In this document: positions 54,247 to 63,814 of the stretch, piece after piece | Layout: every line of letters starts with the position of its first letter | Position numbering within the stretch: position 1 is the stretch's first letter | The notes under the pieces: generated by a model | Database searches by the model: none | What the model was told of the DNA's origin: nothing | What the model saw: only the letters and a program-made list of their open reading frames with translations | From: Solimonas sp036405815 | Lineage (GTDB): Bacteria > Pseudomonadota > Gammaproteobacteria > Nevskiales > Nevskiaceae | Assembly (NCBI GenBank): GCA_036405815.1 | Contig: DASWWX010000057.1 | Span: forward strand, 1-64,000 | Reading direction: 5' to 3' | Length of the DNA: 64,000 nucleotides | Made by a program: the position numbers and the translations under genes

Positions 54247-55728
54247 TTAGGTTTTCTTGCTTGCGGCTTTCCTGGCGCGCGCCGTCTTGCGCGGCTTGGC
54301 CTTGGGAGACGTCGCTGCGGTCGCTGTGCGTGCAGAAGGTTTCGACTCGCCGGCCGGCGAGCCGAGCACGGCCGCTTCCAGTTCCGTCAGCGCTTCGCCG
54401 GTGTAGACGGCCAGGCGCTGCAAGCTGGGAATCGCGTCGCGGCAACCGAGAAAGCCGACGGCCACGCCGTCGCGATAGCCGACCAGCGTGACGTTGAGCG
54501 CGTAGCCGTCGAACAGAAACGACACCGGGTACATCGCCTCCAGCTCCGCACCCATCAGATACAGCGGGTCCTTGGTCAGCACGACGTTGGAGACCACGCA
54601 GTTGAACAACGGCGGCAGCTTGGGGCCGACGCCGCTGATCTGGCCGAGCAGCAGCGGCGCGATGCCGAGCAGCGCGAACTGCGATTGCGCGGCCGCGGGC
54701 ATCGCCGACAGATCCTGCTTGCCGCGTCGCGTGACGCGATGAATCCAGCGCATGCGTTCGGCGGGATCGTCGAGATCGGTACCCAGCGGTGCGATGAAGC
54801 CGACCGCCGCATTGCCCGGCTTGCCGTCCGGGCGCGCCAGACCCATCGGCACCGAGGCGAGCAGGCTCCTGTCGGGCAAGGCGTGCTGCTCCTGCAGGTA
54901 GCGGCGGATCGCGCCGCCGACCACGGCCAGCAGCGCGTCGTTGACGGTGACGCCGCCGGCTTCGGCAATCTTGCGCAGGCGAGGCAGGCTCAGGATCTGC
55001 GTGCCGAGACGACGTTGCTGCGATACCGCCTGATTGAACAGGCTGCGCGGCGTCGACAGCGTCAGGCGCATCGAGCTGTCGTCGCCCTGCATCATCGAGG
55101 TCAGCGTCTTCACCAGCTCCTGCAGGCCGCGCATCTGATCGGCAGCGGCGCGTGCGGGACTGGCGACGCGTTCACGCAGCGTCGGCGGCGGTTTCGGTGC
55201 GCGTGGCGGCTTGGCCGCCAGCATCCACGGTCCGCCCACGCCGCTGCGGTCGTTCGGGTCCTTCGACAGCCAGTTCTGCACCATGCGCATCGCGCCGATG
55301 CCGTCGATCGCGCAGTGATGCGCCTTGAAGTACAGCGCAAAGCGGTTGCCTTCGAGACCTTCGATGACGTGACACTCCCACAGCGGCCGCGTCAGATCCA
55401 GCGGATGCGAGTGCATGCGCGCCACCAGCACACCCAGTTCCTTCTCGCCGCCGGGGAAGGGCAGCGCGGAATGGCGCAGGTGATATTCCATGTCCACCGT
55501 CGTGTCCTGCCAGGCCGGGGCGACGCGCGCGAGGCGTCCGCGTGCCAGGCGACTGCTGAACGGCTCGGGCATGAACGGCTTGCTGCGCATCTGCTGCGCG
55601 AGGCGCTGGCAGAAATCCGGTGGCGCATCATCCGGCAGCTTGAACGTCATCATCGCGCCGACGTGCATCGGCGTGCGCTTGGATTCCATGCGCAGGAAGG
55701 CGGCGTCGAGCGTGCTCAGTTTCTTCAT
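54247..55728 (-). CDS. Wax ester synthase / diacylglycerol acyltransferase (WS/DGAT)
   Basis: 493-aa acyltransferase making wax esters or triacylglycerol from acyl-CoA. The family motif HHCAIDG (HHxxxDG, 137-143) is intact, with PLWECHVIEGL, NVVLTKDPLYLMGAELEAMY and LNVTLVGYRDGVAVGF downstream. The C-terminus is Lys/Arg/Ala-rich. It fits a bacterium that stores neutral lipid and suits the surrounding acyl-CoA genes. Single gene; a 241-nt gap to the DUF1302 gene holds both promoters, not resolved. Confidence 0.93.
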   Translation of the reverse strand: MKKLSTLDAAFLRMESKRTPMHVGAMMTFKLPDDAPPDFCQRLAQQMRSKPFMPEPFSSRLARGRLARVAPAWQDTTVDMEYHLRHSALPFPGGEKELGVLVARMHSHPLDLTRPLWECHVIEGLEGNRFALYFKAHHCAIDGIGAMRMVQNWLSKDPNDRSGVGGPWMLAAKPPRAPKPPPTLRERVASPARAAADQMRGLQELVKTLTSMMQGDDSSMRLTLSTPRSLFNQAVSQQRRLGTQILSLPRLRKIAEAGGVTVNDALLAVVGGAIRRYLQEQHALPDRSLLASVPMGLARPDGKPGNAAVGFIAPLGTDLDDPAERMRWIHRVTRRGKQDLSAMPAAAQSQFALLGIAPLLLGQISGVGPKLPPLFNCVVSNVVLTKDPLYLMGAELEAMYPVSFLFDGYALNVTLVGYRDGVAVGFLGCRDAIPSLQRLAVYTGEALTELEAAVLGSPAGESKPSARTATAATSPKAKPRKTARARKAASKKT

Positions 55729-55969
55729 CGGTTCTCCCCCGATTGCTTGTCGTTGTCTCGCGCTGCGGCGCTATCGGCGCTGGCGCGAGACCGCGCGTCT
55801 GCGGTGGCGGCCCGCGTTGGCGCATCGTGTCAGAAAGAGCTTACCTGCTTCGCCGGAAAAAACGACAGGGCGTCGCGCTTGCCTTCACCAATTCGGATGA
55901 CGTGTTGCGCAGGGTCGTTGTTTAGTCTCGCAGTAGTCGCAGAACGAGCAGAACACAGAGGGAGGCGAG

Positions 55970-57892
55970 ATGTCGGGGCAATATCAGCGGAATCGCGGCG
56001 GCGTAAAGGCATTGGTCGTCGCGGCGGGGTGCATGGTTGGTGGCGCGGCCCAGGCCGGTTCTTTCGATCTGTTCGGCATCGATGGCAGCTATCAGCTGCT
56101 CGGCACCTATTCGGCCGCCTGGCGTATGGAAAAACCCGGCGACGGCATCATCAACACGCCGCCGAGCCCGGAAATCCCGATTCCCGATTTCCTCAAGTTG
56201 CCCGAGTCGAACAACTTCGATGACGGCGACCGCAATTTCAAGCGCGGTTCAATGGTCAACAATCGCGTCAGCCTGCTGGGCGAGATCCAGCTGCAGTACG
56301 AGGATTTCGGCCTGCTGGTGCGCGGCGACGCGTTCTACGACGGCGTCTACTACGACACCAACGACAACCGCTCGCTGCTGACGATGAACCGCACCGACGG
56401 CGATCCGCAGTTCGAGCCGGACACGCAGGTCGATGCGTTCAGCGACATCGCACGCTATCGCAGCGGCCGCCGTGCGCGCCTGCTCGATGCCTACGTTTAC
56501 GGTTCCTGGTATCTGGGCGAGTCTGCCGCGCTGAACGTGCGTCTGGGCCGCCACATCGCCGCCTGGGGCGAGAGCCTGTTCATGTCCGGCGTCGCACTGG
56601 CGCAGGCGCCGGCGGATGCGACCAAAGCCACAGTGCCGGGCGCGGACGTCAAGAGCATCCTGCTGCCGGTCAACCAGCTCTCGATGCAGCTGGCGCTGAA
56701 CGACCGGGTGACGTTGCTGGGTCAGTACAAGCTGGAATTCAAGCCGGTGGAGCTGAACCCGGTCGGTGAATTTTTCTCGGTGACCGACGTCGTCGGTCCG
56801 GGCGCGCAGTTCATCTGGGGCATCAAGAACCCGCTGTACTTCCCGACGCTGGCGGACATCAACCTGCTGTCCGGCCAGACGCCGGAGGCGCTGCAGCTGA
56901 TCGCCGATCTGGTCGGCGTCGGCGCGCCACTGCAGGGTGTGACCGGCCTGCTGCAGGACGCGCTGGATCGGCTTGATCCGCTGCTGCCGGATGTCGGCCT
57001 GCCGCTCGACGTCATTCCGCAGCCGAATACGCCGCGGTACATCAACGTGGTGCGCGGCAACGACAAGAAGCCCAGCGACCACGGTCAGTGGGGCCTGGGC
57101 CTGAAGTACCAGGTCACGCCGGAAACCAACCTTGGCCTGTATCGCCTGCGCTACCACAACACCACGCCGGCGCCGATCCAGAACTACGGGTTTGCGACCT
57201 TGCTGCCCGGCCAGAACGGTCTGCCGCCGCTCACCACCGAGGCGCTCGGTCTGCAGGTGCCGGTGACTTACAACGTCACCTACTTCGACGGTGTCGATCT
57301 GTCGGCGCTGAGCTTCTCGACCACCTTCCTCGGTGCCAATGTCGGCGGCGAGCTGCTGTGGCGCGAGGGGATCGACGTGCTGGTCGATGTCGACGGCGGT
57401 CTGCTCGGTCCGGTGCCGACGCCGACGCGCGCCAACGTCGGCCAGGCGCTGCTCTCCGCCCTGTACGTGGTCGGTCCCGCGCTGTTCTGGGATGCGCTGA
57501 CGCTGGTGGGTGAGGCCGGCTTCGTGCATGTCGAGGACATTACGCCCGCCTGCGGCCCGACCAGCTGCACCACCGATCTGACCTATACGCGCGATGCCTC
57601 GGGCTGGGCGCTGCTGACGCTGATCGACAAGAAGAACATCAGCAACGGCTGGGATCTGCAGATTCCGATCTACCTGTCGGGCATCATCAACGGCCAGTCG
57701 TCGGTGCTGTCCGGCCTGGGCTCGCTGATGGGCGAGGGCGACTATCGCGCCAGCATCGGCTTCAACTTCACCTGGCTGCAGAAGCTGCAGCTCGGCGCCA
57801 GCTACAACGCGTTCCTCGGCGAGCCGGATTTCGAGAAGCGTCCGTATGCGGATCGCGATTTCGCGGCGGTGACGGTCAAGTACAACTTCTGA
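55970..57892 (+). CDS. DUF1302 outer-membrane protein (copy 1)
   Basis: 640-aa exported protein with a signal peptide ending AQA-GSF. The mature protein is rich in alternating aromatic and polar residues expected for a beta-barrel (TLLPGQNG..., VKYNF as the final strand with terminal Phe). It matches the DUF1302 family (YxxxNRxSLLGEIQLQYEDF, RGDAFYDGVYYDTNDNR). DUF1302 proteins often pair with DUF1329 lipoproteins in hydrocarbon and steroid users; no DUF1329 is seen here. A divergent paralogue follows. Confidence 0.9.
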   Translation: MSGQYQRNRGGVKALVVAAGCMVGGAAQAGSFDLFGIDGSYQLLGTYSAAWRMEKPGDGIINTPPSPEIPIPDFLKLPESNNFDDGDRNFKRGSMVNNRVSLLGEIQLQYEDFGLLVRGDAFYDGVYYDTNDNRSLLTMNRTDGDPQFEPDTQVDAFSDIARYRSGRRARLLDAYVYGSWYLGESAALNVRLGRHIAAWGESLFMSGVALAQAPADATKATVPGADVKSILLPVNQLSMQLALNDRVTLLGQYKLEFKPVELNPVGEFFSVTDVVGPGAQFIWGIKNPLYFPTLADINLLSGQTPEALQLIADLVGVGAPLQGVTGLLQDALDRLDPLLPDVGLPLDVIPQPNTPRYINVVRGNDKKPSDHGQWGLGLKYQVTPETNLGLYRLRYHNTTPAPIQNYGFATLLPGQNGLPPLTTEALGLQVPVTYNVTYFDGVDLSALSFSTTFLGANVGGELLWREGIDVLVDVDGGLLGPVPTPTRANVGQALLSALYVVGPALFWDALTLVGEAGFVHVEDITPACGPTSCTTDLTYTRDASGWALLTLIDKKNISNGWDLQIPIYLSGIINGQSSVLSGLGSLMGEGDYRASIGFNFTWLQKLQLGASYNAFLGEPDFEKRPYADRDFAAVTVKYNF

Positions 57893-57900
57893 GCACGTAT

Positions 57901-57933
57901 CCGGTGCGACCGCGATCGACGCGGTCGCACCGG
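57901..57933 (+). terminator. Hairpin after DUF1302 copy 1
   Basis: Perfect 14-bp stem CCGGTGCGACCGCG with its complement and a 5-nt loop, 8 nt after the stop. No T-tract follows, so it may be a Rho-assisted stop or a processing/stability hairpin between the two paralogues. Confidence 0.6.
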
Positions 57934-58060
57934 CGCTTGGCACCTTCGGGTGTGCCGGCGGTACTTTTACGATGTGGCTAATCCCTTCGGGTGAGGCTAT
58001 AGACTCCCTGCGGCCCTAATTTGGGTCGTAATTAGCGGTTGATAACGAGGGGGAGTCGTC

Positions 58061-59956
58061 ATGCGGAGCGCCTATTCAAAGGGACGTATTCGGTTTGCGG
58101 CCAGTGCCTGCGCCGGTGTCCTGTCCATGGTCATGTTGTCGCCCGCGCAGGCGGGTTCCTTCGATGCGCCGTTCGACATCGAAGGCAGCTACAAGCTGAC
58201 CACCACTTACGCGCTGGCCGTGCGTACGCGTGATCCCTCGCAGGCCCTGATCAACGGCCCGATCGATCCGTTCCAGACCGCGGTGGCGCCCAACGAGTGG
58301 CAGGTGGCCGGGTTCACCCACACGGGCCTGCCGACCACGATCAATCTCGACGACGGCAACCGCAATTTCGAGCGCTGGAGCCCGATCAACAACCGCCTCA
58401 GTGCGTTCTGGGAACTGCAGCTGCGGCGCGGCGACTTCGGCCTCATCGCCAGCGGCGCCGGGTTCTACGACTGGGTCGCACAGGGCAAGACCGACCGCAT
58501 GCAGCCGATCCCGGCCGATCTCAAGGAACGCTACGGCCCCAACACCAATACGGCCGAGTTCAACGAGTTCGTGCAGGGCGCCAAGTACTACAGCGGCGAG
58601 CGTACGCGCACGCTGGAAGCTTACGTCTACGGCAACTTTTATCTCACTGACGACATCGCGCTGAACGTGCGACTCGGCAAGCATCTGTTTGCCTTCGGCG
58701 AAAGCCTGTTCTTCCCGGGCATCGTCAGCGCGCAGGCGCCCAACGACGCGACCAAGGCCTTCGTGCCGGGCGCCGAGGTCAAGGAAATCCTGCTGCCGGT
58801 CAATCAGGTCTCGATGCAGCTGGCGCTGGGATACGGCCTGTCGCTGCTGGGCTATTACCAGCTCGACTACAAGCCGACCGAAGTATTTCCGGTCGGCACC
58901 TACTTCTCGGTCGCCGATGTGGTCGGCCCGGGTGCCGAGTTTGCCTATGGCTCCATCAATCCGGCGTTCGCCGACGGCTGTCCCGGTTTGCTCGACACGC
59001 CGGCCGGCGACTTCAGCTTCATCTGCAATTTCGGCGGCATTGGCGGTCCGCTGCTGAACGCGCCGCCGACGATCAATGTGCCGCGTCTGGCCGATATTCG
59101 GCCGGATGACGATGGCCGCTGGGGCGTCGGTCTGAAGTCGCAGGTGACGCCGAGCACAACGGTGGGCGCCTACTACCTGCGCTATGGCAGCTTCAACCCC
59201 ACGGTCCAGCTCAACTTGGGCTTTGCGTTCATCGGCTCGGTGGCCGGCGTGGCACTGGATACCGGCTTGCTCAATCAGGTCGTGCCGACCACCTACAACA
59301 TCAAGTACTTCGACGACATCGAGATGATCGCGGCGAGCTATTCGACGACGCTGCTGGGTCTGAACGTTGCCGGCGAATTCATCTATCGCGATGGCGTCGA
59401 TGTCTCCGTGGCCGCCGATCTGTCCGGCGTGCGCAGCCCGATCTTCAAGCGCGCCGAGACCTGGCAGTCCAACCTGTCGGCGCTGTACGTCGCCAACCCG
59501 AAGTTCTGGTTCTACGACGAGATCGCGATCGTCGGCGAAGCGGCCTATCTGTATGTCGACAAGGTGCTGGAGCCTGTGGAGCGCGAGAATGGCGTGGAGC
59601 CGGTGGGCGATGGCCGCGAGCTGTTCTACGACAAGCATGCATGGGCCTATCAGCTGCTGATGCTGCCCAAAGGCCGCAACATCGTGCCGGGCTGGGACAT
59701 CGGCACGCCGATCGCGTTTGCGCATGCCGCCAACGGCTACGCCTCGACGGCTGGCACCTTCGGGTCGCTGTTTGGCGAGGGCGATCGCCGCATCGGGCTT
59801 TCGGTTACGGCGCAGTACCTGCAGAATCTAGAGTTCGCGCTGGGCTACAACTGGTTCCTCGGCAATCCGCGCAAGACGGTCAAGGACAGCCCAATCCCTG
59901 CCAACCCGGTTGCCGATCGCGATTACGCTACCTTCACCATCAAATACAACCTCTGA
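58061..59956 (+). CDS. DUF1302 outer-membrane protein (copy 2)
   Basis: 631-aa paralogue of the preceding protein, with a signal peptide ending SPAQA-GSFD. Shared features include LDDGNRNFERWSPINNRLSA, GERTRTLEAYVYGNFYL, LNVRLGKHLFAFGESLFFPG and a C-terminal TIKYNL strand. A strong AGGGGGAG precedes the ATG. The two copies have diverged substantially, so they may serve different ligands. The flavin reductase gene starts 5 nt after the stop. Confidence 0.9.
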   Translation: MRSAYSKGRIRFAASACAGVLSMVMLSPAQAGSFDAPFDIEGSYKLTTTYALAVRTRDPSQALINGPIDPFQTAVAPNEWQVAGFTHTGLPTTINLDDGNRNFERWSPINNRLSAFWELQLRRGDFGLIASGAGFYDWVAQGKTDRMQPIPADLKERYGPNTNTAEFNEFVQGAKYYSGERTRTLEAYVYGNFYLTDDIALNVRLGKHLFAFGESLFFPGIVSAQAPNDATKAFVPGAEVKEILLPVNQVSMQLALGYGLSLLGYYQLDYKPTEVFPVGTYFSVADVVGPGAEFAYGSINPAFADGCPGLLDTPAGDFSFICNFGGIGGPLLNAPPTINVPRLADIRPDDDGRWGVGLKSQVTPSTTVGAYYLRYGSFNPTVQLNLGFAFIGSVAGVALDTGLLNQVVPTTYNIKYFDDIEMIAASYSTTLLGLNVAGEFIYRDGVDVSVAADLSGVRSPIFKRAETWQSNLSALYVANPKFWFYDEIAIVGEAAYLYVDKVLEPVERENGVEPVGDGRELFYDKHAWAYQLLMLPKGRNIVPGWDIGTPIAFAHAANGYASTAGTFGSLFGEGDRRIGLSVTAQYLQNLEFALGYNWFLGNPRKTVKDSPIPANPVADRDYATFTIKYNL

Positions 59957-59960
59957 GTCC

Positions 59961-61019
59961 GTGAGCGCCCGCCCCCCGAATTCCTCCTCAGGAGACGCAC
60001 AGACCGGTCCCGGCTTCGATCCCGGCGAGTTCCGCAAGGCCCTTGGCTCCTTTGCCACGGGCGTCACCATCATCACCACGCGCGCACCGGACGGCACGCC
60101 ACTGGGGATGACCGTCAACAGCTTCAACTCGGTGTCGTTGAATCCGCCGCTGGTGCTGTGGAGCATCGCGCACAGCTCGATGAACCTCGAAGCCTTCCGC
60201 AAGGCCACACACTGGGCCGTGCACATCCTTAGCACCGAGCAGGAAGAACTCTCTGGACGCTTCGCGCGTCGCGGCGAGGACAAGTTCGCGGGCCTGGAGA
60301 CCGACACCGGCGCCGACGGCATTCCGCTGCTGCGCGGCTGCACCGCGCGCTTCGAGTGCAAGACCGCCTTCCAGTACGGCGGCGGCGACCACGACATCCT
60401 GGTCGGCGAGGTACTAGCCTTCGATCGCAGCGAGACCGCGCCGCTGGTGTTCCACGGCGGCAAGTACGCGCATGCGACACGGCGCGAGCCGATCTCGTCG
60501 AAGCCGCGCAGCGCTTACATGGCGGGCAGCTTCAACGAGGATTTCCTCGGCTACCTGCTGGGCCGCAGCCACTTCCAGTTCTTCGGCCAGATCCGTCCGC
60601 ACCTCGCGGCGGCCGATGGCCTCAACGACGACGAGTTCTACGTGCTGGCCTCGCTGACCTTGCGTCCGGCGACGACCTCGGCGGAACTCGACGCCGGCAT
60701 GGCGGCGGTGCTCAACCATCCGAGCGCCGGCACCCTGCAGGCGCTGGCCGAGCGTGGCTTGGTCGCGCAACGCGCGGTCGTCGCCGAATCGCCGCTGCCA
60801 GAATACGAACTCACCGATCGCGGCCGTACGACCGCGCTGCAGCTGATCTCCGCCGCCAAGGCGGTGGAACTGCGCCTGCTGGAGCGCCTCGGCGCCGAGG
60901 ACGGCCAGGTGCTGAAGTCGCTGCTCAAGCGCCTGCTCGGCACCGTCGACGCTGGAGCCAGTGCGATCTGGGGTGAGACGCCGAACCTGCCGCCGCCGGG
61001 CGCCGGCTGGACCAACTGA
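59961..61019 (+). CDS. Flavin reductase with C-terminal MarR-like domain
   Basis: 352-aa protein. Residues about 22-185 are a flavin reductase (HpaC/ActVB-type; FRKALGSFATGVTIITTR, GMTVNSFNSVSLNPPLVLWS, HILSTEQEELSGRFA). Residues about 210-330 look like a MarR winged helix (LLGRSHFQFFGQIRPHLAAA, LADLTLRPATTSAELDAG type helices). The arrangement matches the reductase component of Acinetobacter 4-hydroxyphenylacetate hydroxylase, where the tail controls activity. GTG start 5 nt after the DUF1302 stop. The oxygenase partner is not seen. Confidence 0.88.
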   Translation: MSARPPNSSSGDAQTGPGFDPGEFRKALGSFATGVTIITTRAPDGTPLGMTVNSFNSVSLNPPLVLWSIAHSSMNLEAFRKATHWAVHILSTEQEELSGRFARRGEDKFAGLETDTGADGIPLLRGCTARFECKTAFQYGGGDHDILVGEVLAFDRSETAPLVFHGGKYAHATRREPISSKPRSAYMAGSFNEDFLGYLLGRSHFQFFGQIRPHLAAADGLNDDEFYVLASLTLRPATTSAELDAGMAAVLNHPSAGTLQALAERGLVAQRAVVAESPLPEYELTDRGRTTALQLISAAKAVELRLLERLGAEDGQVLKSLLKRLLGTVDAGASAIWGETPNLPPPGAGWTN

Positions 61020-61047
61020 CGCTGCGTATCCGGCCGCGTCTGCGCGG

Positions 61048-61749
61048 CTAGAACAGCGGGTACTGGCTGGTCGGGATGCAGTCGATCGGCAGATCGAGGA
61101 AGCGGTTGACGCTGTCCATCATCGTCTGCAGGTTTCGCTGGAATTTTTCCTGATCGCCGCGCGCGTCGAAGAACGCCTGCGGATCGGTCATCGCATCCGT
61201 CGGGAAACACTCTTCGACGATGCCATCGATCGCCGGCGCATCCGCGCTCAGCGCGCGCACGACGACGTTCTGCACGTACTCGAAGGTGTCCTGCGTCTCG
61301 ATCGCCACCGGCGTCTGCACGGTTTGCCAGTGCGCGAACCACTGCTCGTGCGTGAGTCGCTGGGGCTTGCGCAGCAGCGCGATCTGCGAGAAGCCCTCGG
61401 TACGTGAGCCGGCCCGCGCCGGGTGCTGCGTGTTGTGCATCGGCTGCGATTCGGTGACCAGGTAGCTCGCATGACGCGCACTGTTCGCAGCAACGACGGC
61501 GTCGACCGGCGCGCGCAGCGGCGCGTTGGCGCTGTCGAGCCAGACCTGGAGCAGCGCGCCCGGCTGCTCCGGCAGCAGTTTCTGGCGCAGGTTCTGCGCG
61601 CTCGCCACCGCGGCGTCGTCGAGATTGAGCCGTGCCGACCGCGCGCCGGCGTTGCGCAGCGCGTCCGGCAGCGAGCGGCGCAGTTGCGCGCTCCAGCTTT
61701 CAATGTCGAGCGCGGCGGGGCGCCACAGCAGGTAGATGACCTTTTCCAT
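61048..61749 (-). CDS. EthD-domain protein
   Basis: 233-aa protein with two ferredoxin-like EthD-type halves: the first begins MEKVIYLLWRPAALDIESWS, the second FSQIALLRKPQRLTHEQWFA. EthD proteins form dimeric alpha/beta barrels found in oxygenase and degradation clusters; function is uncertain. The ATG has AAGGAG upstream, but that leader is overlapped by a terminator of the SDR gene, so it may be partly expressed by read-through from the sulfotransferase/SDR operon. Confidence 0.82.
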   Translation of the reverse strand: MEKVIYLLWRPAALDIESWSAQLRRSLPDALRNAGARSARLNLDDAAVASAQNLRQKLLPEQPGALLQVWLDSANAPLRAPVDAVVAANSARHASYLVTESQPMHNTQHPARAGSRTEGFSQIALLRKPQRLTHEQWFAHWQTVQTPVAIETQDTFEYVQNVVVRALSADAPAIDGIVEECFPTDAMTDPQAFFDARGDQEKFQRNLQTMMDSVNRFLDLPIDCIPTSQYPLF

Positions 61750-61774
61750 GTTCGTTTTCTCCTTCGCAAACGAA

Positions 61775-61798
61775 ACGGCCCTGCCGAAGCAGGGCCGT
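61775..61798 (-). terminator. Intrinsic terminator between SDR and EthD genes
   Basis: Perfect 10-bp stem ACGGCCCTGC/GCAGGGCCGT with loop CGAA; on the minus strand it is followed by TTTCGTTTGCG. It lies 17 nt past the SDR stop and its tail runs into the ribosome site of the EthD gene. Confidence 0.85.
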
Positions 61799-61814
61799 CG
61801 GATTTTGCAGCCGC

Positions 61815-62606
61815 TTACGGCATGTAGGCGCCGCCGTTGGCATCCAGCGCCGCGCCGGTGACGGCGCTGGCGTAGTCGGACACCAGGAACAGCGCGGCGC
61901 GCGCGCACTCGTCGTCGGTCGGGATGCGGCGCAGCGGAATCGTGTCGGAGATCTGCTTGGTCAGCGATTCCACCGGCACCTTGTGCTCGCTGGCCTGCCA
62001 CTCGAAGTAGCCCTGCACCGGCGCGCCCCACATCCAGCCCATGTGGATGCTGTTGACGCGGATGCCGTCGGGGCCGACTTCCTTGGCCAGGTACTTCGCC
62101 GAGTTGGCGAGCGCGGCCTTGGACGCGGCATAGCCGGCTTCACCAAGCGGCGGCACCTGACGCGCGGCCATCGTGTTGATCATGACGATCGCGCCGCCGC
62201 CCTGGGCCTTCATCTGCGGTAGCACGGCCTGCGTCAGGCGCAGGGTGCCGACCAGGTTGGTGTTGAGCACGGCCGCCCAGCTGTCGAGGTTGGCGGACGA
62301 GACGTAGTCCATGTCGCCGTGGAAGAACGCGCTGTTGACCAGTGCGTCGATGCGGCCGAACTGCTTGACCGTCGCCGCCGCGAGCGCCGCGCAGTGCTGC
62401 GCGTTGGTGATGTCGGTGACCTGCTTGAGCACCTTGCAGCTCTTGCTGACCTCGGCAATGCGCTTCTCGGCGTCGTCGAGCTTGTCGGCGGAACGCGCGC
62501 CGATGGCGACAGCCTTGGCGCCTTCGCGCGCGGCCTCGATCGCGAGCTTCACGCCCAGGCCCGGGCCGATGCCGGAAACGATGACGACCTTGTCCTTCAG
62601 CAGCAT
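61815..62606 (-). CDS. SDR-family oxidoreductase
   Basis: 263-aa classical SDR with nucleotide motif VIVSGIGPGLGVKL, NSAFF and catalytic YAASK (with Ser/Thr in MINTMAARQ). NAD(P)H site residue ARSADKL suggests basic recognition of NADP. It lies 32 nt downstream of the sulfotransferase stop and ends at a terminator, closing the operon DUF1214-sulfotransferase-SDR. Substrate unknown; a hydroxylated lipid or steroid would fit the context. Confidence 0.9.
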   Translation of the reverse strand: MLLKDKVVIVSGIGPGLGVKLAIEAAREGAKAVAIGARSADKLDDAEKRIAEVSKSCKVLKQVTDITNAQHCAALAAATVKQFGRIDALVNSAFFHGDMDYVSSANLDSWAAVLNTNLVGTLRLTQAVLPQMKAQGGGAIVMINTMAARQVPPLGEAGYAASKAALANSAKYLAKEVGPDGIRVNSIHMGWMWGAPVQGYFEWQASEHKVPVESLTKQISDTIPLRRIPTDDECARAALFLVSDYASAVTGAALDANGGAYMP

Positions 62607-62638
62607 TGTGTTCTCCTCGTTTTGGTAGTCGGCGCCGC

Positions 62639-63814
62639 TCAGACGGCGGCCGGGATGTGACGGGCGCGGTATTCCGCGAACAGGCTCTTGAGCTGGTCGG
62701 GCGTCAGCCCGAACTGGCTGGTGTCGTACTCGTGCGCGGCGCGGGCGTTGCGCACGTTGGCGTCGAGCCAGCGCTGCATGGCCTGCTCGACCGCTGGCGT
62801 GAATTCGATGCCGGCCCAGGCGTAGACGGCACGCACGACCTCGATCGGCTTCTTCACGGTGTCGATGAAGCTGACGTCGAAGAACGGCGCCGGGTTGGCG
62901 TCGCGCACCTGCATCGTGTGGCGGAACGCGCGCGACATCAGGTCGCTCCACTCACGGCCGGCGGCGGTCGGATCGACGTCGTTGCTGTAGATGCGCCACA
63001 GCGTGTCGAGGAAGCTGGCGATCGACGGGATCGTGTCGACCGGGTCGCGATGCGTCTGGATCACACGCGCCCCGGGGAAGACGTCCAGCAACAGCTTCAT
63101 GCGCAGCAGGTGGTGCGGCGCCTTCAGCACCCAGCGCTCGGCGGTGATGCCGCGCTGGCGCTTCTGCCACTGCAGGAACTTCAGCATGCGCTTCAGGTAC
63201 GCATAGGCCGGGCGTTCGTCGACGGTGGCCAGCCAGTCCATATAGCTGGGGATGCAGGCGTAGGTGTTCATCGCCGCGATGAAGCTGTGCTCCATCAGCA
63301 TCACCTCCTCGTCGGCCTGGTCGGCGTCCATCGGGTGGATGCTGAGCAGCTTCGGCATCGCCTCCACCATGACCTTCACCTCGGCGCGTGCCTGCTCGAT
63401 GCGCTGGGTCGGTGCCTGCAGCGATTCGCCGGGGAAGGGCACGGGATAGCGCGACTCCCACCACGGCATCGAGTAGAAACGCGGGTCCTGCGACAGGATG
63501 CGCTGCAGCAGCGTGGTGCCGGTGCGCGGCAGGCCGACGATGACGATCGGCGCTGCGAGTGATTCGCTCTCGATCTCCGGATGACGCCGGTACCAGTCCT
63601 CGATGCCGAGACGGTTGGTCAGCAGTTCCATGACCTTCTGATGCAGCAGGCCGCGACCGAAGTCGGAGAGCTTGGCGTCGTTCTCCAGCGCGTCGCAGAA
63701 CACCTGCAGGCCCTCGCGGAAGCTCGGGTCGCCGAAGTCGGACAGACCGGTCTTCGCGCGCGCCTCGGCGAGCAGGGTTTCGGGGTCGAAACGGATCGCG
63801 GGTGCGGCGCTCAT
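62639..63814 (-). CDS. Sulfotransferase family protein
   Basis: 391-aa cytoplasmic enzyme of the PAPS-dependent sulfotransferase superfamily. The 5'-phosphosulfate loop GLPRTGTT is at 94-101 and the 3'-phosphate site RDPVDTIPSIASF lies near residue 257. It belongs to the large bacterial group annotated as sulfotransferase that occurs in lipid and steroid degradation clusters and may not transfer sulfate. The ATG overlaps the stop of the DUF1214 gene (ATGA). Start at 63814 preferred. Confidence 0.9.
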   Translation of the reverse strand: MSAAPAIRFDPETLLAEARAKTGLSDFGDPSFREGLQVFCDALENDAKLSDFGRGLLHQKVMELLTNRLGIEDWYRRHPEIESESLAAPIVIVGLPRTGTTLLQRILSQDPRFYSMPWWESRYPVPFPGESLQAPTQRIEQARAEVKVMVEAMPKLLSIHPMDADQADEEVMLMEHSFIAAMNTYACIPSYMDWLATVDERPAYAYLKRMLKFLQWQKRQRGITAERWVLKAPHHLLRMKLLLDVFPGARVIQTHRDPVDTIPSIASFLDTLWRIYSNDVDPTAAGREWSDLMSRAFRHTMQVRDANPAPFFDVSFIDTVKKPIEVVRAVYAWAGIEFTPAVEQAMQRWLDANVRNARAAHEYDTSQFGLTPDQLKSLFAEYRARHIPAAV

